From JBJXHG01 sp046160865 (lineage in GTDB: Bacteria > Planctomycetota > UBA1135 > GCA-002686595), in assembly GCA_046160865.1 (NCBI GenBank), contig JBJXHG010000084.1:1-46453 (forward strand): a stretch of DNA of 46,453 nucleotides, given 5' to 3'. Each line of letters begins with the position of its first letter. The first letter of the stretch is position 1. The position numbers and the translations under genes are program-made. Under the pieces are notes generated by a model, which searched no databases, was not told where the DNA came from, and saw only the letters and a list, made by a program, of their open reading frames with translations. This document shows, piece by piece, positions 42,274 through 46,453 of the stretch.

Positions 42274-42942
42274 ATGATCACGAACAACGCGAGCCGCACG
42301 TGGCTGGCTCTCTTCCTGCTGCTGTCTCCGTTCCTCGCGGGCTGCATGAGCTCCCGCGGCTACCAGCAAGCGCTCGACGACCGCGACGCCGAGATTCGTC
42401 GCTTGCGCGAAGAGCGCGCGTCGCTCAAGGCGCAGAATCAATCCTTGAAGTCGAGCCTCGACAACGCGAACGGCGAGCTCGCGGACGTCGTCGCGCAACC
42501 GGCCGGCGCGCCGACGGAGAAGTTCCCCGAGCTCGACAACCTCGGTATCAGCTACGGCATGCGCGACGGGAACATGGTGATCTCGATTCCGTCGTCGATC
42601 ACCTTCGCGTCGGGGCAATCGACGCTGTCCAAGGACGGACAGAAGGCGCTGCGCGAGGTCGCGTCCACGCTGAAAAAAGAGTACGGCGAAGCGGAGTACT
42701 CGATCGAAGGGCACACCGACACCGACCCGATCGTCAAATCGAAGTTCAGCAGCAACCGCGAGCTGTCCGTTTCGCGCGCGATGGCGGTGCTGACGTTCCT
42801 CGTGGCCGAGTGCGGCATTCCGGACTCGCGCTGCATCGTCGCCGGACACGGCGAGTACGAGCCGGTCGCCGCGAATGACTCGAAGCCGGACAAGGCGAAG
42901 AATCGTCGCGTCGAGATCGTGGTGTACAAGACCGGCGCGTGA
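42274..42942 (+). CDS. OmpA-family lipoprotein
   Basis: 222 residues. Signal peptide with lipobox LAGC (Cys24), a coiled coil of about 45 residues (LREERASLKAQNQSLKSSLDNAN), then an OmpA C-terminal domain with ITFASGQSTLSKDGQKAL, IEGHTDTDPI, NRELSVSRA and KNRRVEIVV, the residues that hold diaminopimelate of peptidoglycan. The layout resembles Pal or MotB-like wall anchors and suggests it tethers an outer-membrane complex to the wall. GAGGGGG lies about ten bases before the ATG. It follows pilD by 124 bases and could be in the same unit; a strong hairpin comes directly after. Confidence 0.9.
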   Translation: MITNNASRTWLALFLLLSPFLAGCMSSRGYQQALDDRDAEIRRLREERASLKAQNQSLKSSLDNANGELADVVAQPAGAPTEKFPELDNLGISYGMRDGNMVISIPSSITFASGQSTLSKDGQKALREVASTLKKEYGEAEYSIEGHTDTDPIVKSKFSSNRELSVSRAMAVLTFLVAECGIPDSRCIVAGHGEYEPVAANDSKPDKAKNRRVEIVVYKTGA

Positions 42943-42948
42943 CCGGGC

Positions 42949-42970
42949 GCGAGCGCGTCGGCGCGCTCGC
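42949..42970 (+). terminator. hairpin after OmpA-family gene
   Basis: A perfect 9-bp stem GCGAGCGCG/CGCGCTCGC with a TCGG loop, seven bases after the stop codon. No T-run. Confidence 0.55.
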
Positions 42971-43028
42971 TCGCATCACATGCGCGCGCGGGATGCAGGC
43001 TACGGCCGGTTTTCCGCGCGCCGTCGTT

Positions 43029-43058
43029 TTGATCCGGCCGGCGGATCGCGGTTAGGAT
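43029..43058 (+). promoter_or_regulatory. candidate promoter of the EF-G-like gene
   Basis: TTGATC (43029-43034), 18 bases, TAGGAT (43053-43058). It is placed after the ompA hairpin and leaves a leader of about 75 bases before the ATG at 43140. Confidence 0.45.
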
Positions 43059-43139
43059 TTGCGCCCCTCTGTCCCGACCGCGCCCGCCCGTCCGCCGCGC
43101 GACGGCGCGAACGCCCTCCTCGTTCTGGACGATCGCACG

Positions 43140-45155
43140 ATGCCCATTCCTGCCGCTCAACTTCGCAACATTGCCTTCGTCGGTCACCCCTCCTCCGGCA
43201 AGACGACGCTCGTCGACGCGCTGGCGCACCTTGCCGGCGCATCGCCGCGCAAGGGCTCGGTCGCGGACAAGACGAGCATCTGCGACACGGAGCCCGAGGA
43301 GCAAGACAAGCAGCACACGCTGCAGATCGCGGTCGTGTCGGCGAACTGGCACGCGCGTCAATGGACGTTCATCGACTCGCCCGGCTATCCGGATTTCCAA
43401 TCCGAGACGGCCGGCGCGCTGTTCGCCGCGGACCTCGTCGTCGGTGTCGTGAGCTGCGGCAGCGTCGTGCCATTCAATCTGCGCAAGAAGATGGAGGCCG
43501 CGAAGGAGCTTTCGCGCGCACGCGCGATCGTGCTCACGCACCTCGATGGCGAGAACGCCGACTTCGACGAGACCGTCGAGAGCTTGCGCGAAGCATTCGG
43601 CGATGTGTGCGTGCCGTACCTCCTGCCCGACAAGTCCGGCCCCGGGTTCTCCGCGGCGCGGCGAACGATGGAGGATCCCGAGAGCGCGTGGCGCCAGCTC
43701 TTGATGGACGAAGTGATGGACGCGTGCGAGGACGAAGAGCTGCTCGCGCGGTACCTCGAGACGCAGGAAATCTCCGACGAGCAGCTGAAGCAGCTGCTGC
43801 CGAAGTCGATGGCGGCGGGGAAGATCGTGCCGATCCTCGTGTGCAATCCGCAGAGCGGCGCAGCGCTCCAAGAAGTCGAGGAGTTCTTCGAGCAGTACGC
43901 GCCCGCCGCGGACCTCATCCCGGTGAAGGACGTCGACGGCACGCCGATCGCCCCGGATCCCGCGGGCGATCTCGTCGCGACGGTGTTCAACGTCAAGTCG
44001 GATCCGCACGTCGGCAAGGTGTGTCTCGTGCGCGTCCTGCGCGGGACTCTCGCCGGGGCGAGCCAAGTGATCGGACCGCGCTCGGGTGACCGCGGCGAGA
44101 AGCTCGGCGGACTGTTCCGGCTCGTTGGCAAGAAGCGCGAGCCGATCGAGTCCGCCGGTCCCGGTGAGATCGTCGCGTTCTCGAAGGTCGAGTCGCTGGG
44201 CTACGGCGAGAGCCTGACCACGGCCGGCAAGAAGCTCGTGCGCGTTCCGTTCCCGCACTTGCCGACCCCGATGGTGACGCTGGCGGTCGAGCCGAAGAGC
44301 CGAGCGGACGAGCAGAAGATCGGCGAAGCGCTCCACAAGCTCGAGGCCGAGGATCCGACGTTCAAGATCGAGCATCGCCAGGACACGCACGAGATGGTGA
44401 TGTGCGGCATGAGCGATCTGCACCTGCAAGTGCTCGAGTCGCGTCTCAAGCGGCGCTTCGGTGTCGAGATCAACACGCGCGCGCCGAAGATCGCGTACAA
44501 AGAGACCATCACGAAGCCGTCCGAAGGCCACCACCGGCACAAGAAGCAGAGCGGTGGACGCGGGCAGTTCGGCGAGTGCTACATCCGCCTGAAGCCGCGC
44601 CAACAGGGCACGGGCTTCGAGTTCGTCGACGGGGTCGTCGGCGGTTCGATCCCGCGCAACTTCATCCCGGCGGTCGAGAAGGGGATCCGCGAAATCGTCG
44701 TGCAAGGCGTGCTCGTGCACGGACAGGTCGTCGACGTGGAGGTCGAGCTGTACGACGGCAAGTACCACGATGTCGACTCCGACGAAGCGAGCTTCAAGAT
44801 CGCGGGGGCACGCGCTTTCCGCGACGGCTTCGTCAAGGCGCACCCGGTGCTGCTCGAGCCCGTGATGGAGGTCGAGATCCACGCGCCGACGCACGCCGCG
44901 GGCACGATTTTCTCCGACATCACCAGCCACCGCCGCGGCCACGTCGTCGATCAGGGCAACGAGGGCGACGGCTCGATCACCGTGATCAAGGCCGAGGTGC
45001 CGCTCGCGACCGTGCTCGCGTACCACCGCGACTTGAAGTCGCAGACGGCGGGCGAAGGCAGCTACACGATGAAACTCGTGCGCTATGCGCACGTGCCCGC
45101 CGCGGAGCAACAGAAAATCCTCGCGGCGCTCGGCAAGAAGCACGAAGAGGAGTGA
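43140..45155 (+). CDS. elongation factor G-like protein (EF-G2 type)
   Basis: 671 residues with all five EF-G domains. G1 is GHPSSGKTT (15-23); G3 reads DSPGYPDF (79-86) where EF-G has DTPGHVDF; G4 reads THLD (133-136) instead of NKxD. Domain III has MVMCGMSDLHLQVLESRL, domain IV GGRGQFGE and YHDVDSDEASFKIAGARAF, and domain V SDITSHRRGHV. The whole matches the second EF-G (EF-G2) known from Thermus and many other bacteria more than the main translocase, and it lies outside an str operon. A role in translation or ribosome rescue is likely but not settled for this class. The ATG at 43140 is chosen because the family starts just before the G1 loop. Confidence 0.9.
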   Translation: MPIPAAQLRNIAFVGHPSSGKTTLVDALAHLAGASPRKGSVADKTSICDTEPEEQDKQHTLQIAVVSANWHARQWTFIDSPGYPDFQSETAGALFAADLVVGVVSCGSVVPFNLRKKMEAAKELSRARAIVLTHLDGENADFDETVESLREAFGDVCVPYLLPDKSGPGFSAARRTMEDPESAWRQLLMDEVMDACEDEELLARYLETQEISDEQLKQLLPKSMAAGKIVPILVCNPQSGAALQEVEEFFEQYAPAADLIPVKDVDGTPIAPDPAGDLVATVFNVKSDPHVGKVCLVRVLRGTLAGASQVIGPRSGDRGEKLGGLFRLVGKKREPIESAGPGEIVAFSKVESLGYGESLTTAGKKLVRVPFPHLPTPMVTLAVEPKSRADEQKIGEALHKLEAEDPTFKIEHRQDTHEMVMCGMSDLHLQVLESRLKRRFGVEINTRAPKIAYKETITKPSEGHHRHKKQSGGRGQFGECYIRLKPRQQGTGFEFVDGVVGGSIPRNFIPAVEKGIREIVVQGVLVHGQVVDVEVELYDGKYHDVDSDEASFKIAGARAFRDGFVKAHPVLLEPVMEVEIHAPTHAAGTIFSDITSHRRGHVVDQGNEGDGSITVIKAEVPLATVLAYHRDLKSQTAGEGSYTMKLVRYAHVPAAEQQKILAALGKKHEEE

Positions 45156-45179
45156 GCGCGGTCCGCCGCGCATGCGCGC

Positions 45180-45207
45180 GCGCGTGACGCGTCCTCGCGT
45201 CACGCGC
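45180..45207 (+). terminator. hairpin after the EF-G-like gene
   Basis: A perfect 12-bp stem GCGCGTGACGCG/CGCGTCACGCGC with a TCCT loop, 24 bases after the stop. It ends in CTT but has no real T-run. Confidence 0.6.
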
Positions 45208-45211
45208 CTTC

Positions 45212-45509
45212 ACCCACGCGGAGCGCCGCCTTGCGCGCGAAGCGTGTCAAACGGCGGGGCCCGGTTGCAGCTGCGAACGCCTAACTGTGACGTACGAGTT
45301 GCCGTTGCTGTTCGATTGCCTTGGCGCAGTCTGCGACATTCGACACACCGACGACGAAGCGGCGGTCTGTCGCAACCCGAACTCTCGGATCCGCGCAACT
45401 CGCGCATGAGGCGCAACGGCAACTCGCACGTCACAGTTGAGCGTTCGCGGCCGCAACGGGGCCCCGCCGTTCGACACGCTTCGCGCGCAAGGCGCGCTCC
45501 GCGTTGGGT
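45212..45509. repeat. 298-bp inverted-repeat element between convergent genes
   Basis: Left arm 45212-45308 and right arm about 45412-45509 are inverted copies of each other. I count about seven substitutions and two single-base indels over roughly 97 bp. The 100-base centre holds a smaller TGCGACA/TGTCGCA repeat. Both outer ends read ACCCA on their own strands. The right arm ends at the first base of the rhomboid stop codon. No gene is inside. A MITE-like or palindromic interspersed repeat is likely; a long bidirectional terminator is the alternative. Confidence 0.7.
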
Positions 45510-46129
45510 CAAGGCGCTCCGCGCGAAGACGCGCTGCGCGCGCGCCAGCGCGCGAGCACGACCCACGCACCGAGCATGCCGCCGAGGTGCGCGAAGTGCG
45601 CGACACCTTGGGTCGTTCCGAGCACGCCGTTCACGAGCTCGATGGCGCCGTACACGAACACGAACACGCGCGCGGGCATCGGGATCGGCGGGAACAGCAG
45701 CATCACGGTGCGTCGCGGAAAGATCGTTCCGAACGCGAGCAGCAGCCCGAACACGCCACCGGAAGCTCCGACCGTGGGATAGACCGCTCCCGCGGATGCA
45801 GTCGAGACGACGACGAGCTGCGTCAGGGCCGCAGTGACCACGGCCGCCGTGTACAAGGTGAAGTAGCGACTCGCCCCGAGCGCGTGCTCGACGTCGCGGC
45901 CGAACATCCAGAGCGCGAGCATGTTCAATCCGATGTGAGTCGGGCTCGCGTGCAAGAACGCCGACGTCACGAGCTGCCACGGCTGGAATCCCACGCTGCC
46001 GCCACCCGAGACCGGGTACAGACCGAACGGCCAGAGCGCGAACTCGGCGACGAGCACGTCGCCGAGCACGTTCTGCAGCGCGAACACGGCGACATTCGCA
46101 CCGATCAGCGCTTTGGTGATGGGACCCAT
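45509..46129 (-). CDS. rhomboid-family intramembrane serine protease
   Basis: 206 residues with six hydrophobic segments, the minimal rhomboid fold. Catalytic Ser123 is in GASGGVFG and catalytic His181 in HFAHLGG. The H-x-x-x-N motif (His65, Asn69) that stabilises the oxyanion is present as HIGLN. It would cleave membrane proteins within or near the bilayer; the substrate is unknown. The ATG at 46129 is preferred over one 37 codons upstream, since the extra residues are Ala/Arg-rich and the conserved protein begins just before the first helix. The last ten residues (RSASSRGAP) are basic and run up to the inverted-repeat element. It converges with the EF-G-like gene. Confidence 0.93.
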   Translation of the reverse strand: MGPITKALIGANVAVFALQNVLGDVLVAEFALWPFGLYPVSGGGSVGFQPWQLVTSAFLHASPTHIGLNMLALWMFGRDVEHALGASRYFTLYTAAVVTAALTQLVVVSTASAGAVYPTVGASGGVFGLLLAFGTIFPRRTVMLLFPPIPMPARVFVFVYGAIELVNGVLGTTQGVAHFAHLGGMLGAWVVLARWRARSASSRGAP

Positions 46130-46311
46130 GGTTGCGCGCCGAGAACTCGGCTGCATCGCCGATCGGATGCGCGCGGCGGCGGCGGTTGACGCTCCTTCAT
46201 GGCTCTTGTCCGCAGTGGAAACAAGGTCCGCGTCGCGCACGAGGTGTGTTTCCAGAGCCTCCGCGGTGCGCGCGAGTCGCGCGCCGACGCGACGAGTTCG
46301 TGTGGTGCCTA

Positions 46312-46453
46312 GTGTCCTGAGTCAGAAGTTCGCTCTCACCAAGCTCGATCTCCTCTGCGCTGGCGGCGTTGCTCGGGTTCGGAAACCTGACAGGTTGCCT
46401 GCACCCTCGCGCCTGGCCAGCGACGACGATCTCGACCTTGGTGAGAGCGCACT
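46312..46453. mobile_element. MITE-like inverted repeat, cut by the window end
   Basis: The left arm contains AGTTCGCTCTCACCAAGCTC (from 46327) and the right arm, up to the last base of the window, carries its near-perfect inverse (46432-46453, two mismatches within 22). The left side continues outward with AGTGTCCTGAGTCAGA after a TA dinucleotide (46310-46311). About 80 bases of non-coding sequence lie between, including a small AACCTG/CAGGTT palindrome. This looks like a short non-autonomous element, but only one end is visible. Confidence 0.45.

Noticed and set aside
45212..45509. CRISPR array
   Set aside because: There are only two copies in inverted orientation, with no direct repeats or spacers; no cas genes in the window.

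Overview
The window is 46 kb of GC-rich, gene-dense chromosome from a Gram-negative-type bacterium. Evidence for an outer membrane is a type IV pilus secretin, an OmpA-type lipoprotein and several lipobox proteins. I infer a member of the Planctomycetota or a neighbouring lineage. The reasons are the mix of HEAT-repeat proteins, very large Ig-like/beta-helix lipoproteins with Gly-rich tracts, an EF-G2-type factor, a PTS reduced to EIIA plus HPr, a degenerate MnmE and a pilMNOQ operon. The phylum is inference; no rRNA lies in the window. Nearly every gene is housekeeping. There is no phage, no CRISPR array and no intact transposase.

Region 1 (113-9504, minus strand): N-acyl-ornithine carbamoyltransferase, then dnaE, an LtaS-like envelope sulfatase-fold enzyme, a PAP2 phosphatase and a HEAT-repeat protein, all in one direction. 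Region 2 (9804-13874, plus): a near-consensus promoter, tRNA-Arg(ACG), tadA (which makes inosine in that tRNA), two tRNA-Ser genes, the SRP RNA, then dnaX-ybaB-recR. This is the old tadA/ffs/dnaX/ybaB/recR neighbourhood also known from Firmicutes. truA follows. Region 3 (14718-16153): hpf-ptsN-ptsH, a regulatory PTS cluster resembling the rpoN-hpf-ptsN-npr locus of Proteobacteria but without rpoN or rapZ at this site.

Region 4 (16170-21317): a structured leader and the type IV pilus alignment/secretin operon pilM-pilN-pilO(P)-pilQ. The first three genes overlap by ATGA, and the PilO protein appears to carry PilP at its C-terminus. Region 5 (21610-26208): RNase E/G with a roughly 300-residue basic N-terminal extension, then rplU-rpmA-obgE. 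Region 6 (26312-32173): a PilT-type retraction ATPase, a GspC-like PDZ protein, coaX, an MnmE-like GTPase without the catalytic C-terminus, and pyrB fused to a PyrI-type zinc domain.

Region 7 (32548-42942) is the least ordinary part: three large lipoproteins with Ig-like folds, Gly-rich beta-helix-like tracts and a shared C-terminal strand pattern. The last overlaps the start of the prepilin peptidase gene by GTGA, and an OmpA-family lipoprotein follows. Together with pilMNOQ and pilT this suggests a surface/pilus assembly programme, although no pilin, PilB or PilC is present here. Region 8 (43029-46453): EF-G2-like factor and a convergent rhomboid protease, separated by a roughly 300-bp inverted-repeat element. 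A second MITE-like inverted repeat runs to the window edge.

Several transcription units end in perfect GC-rich hairpins with no U-tract.
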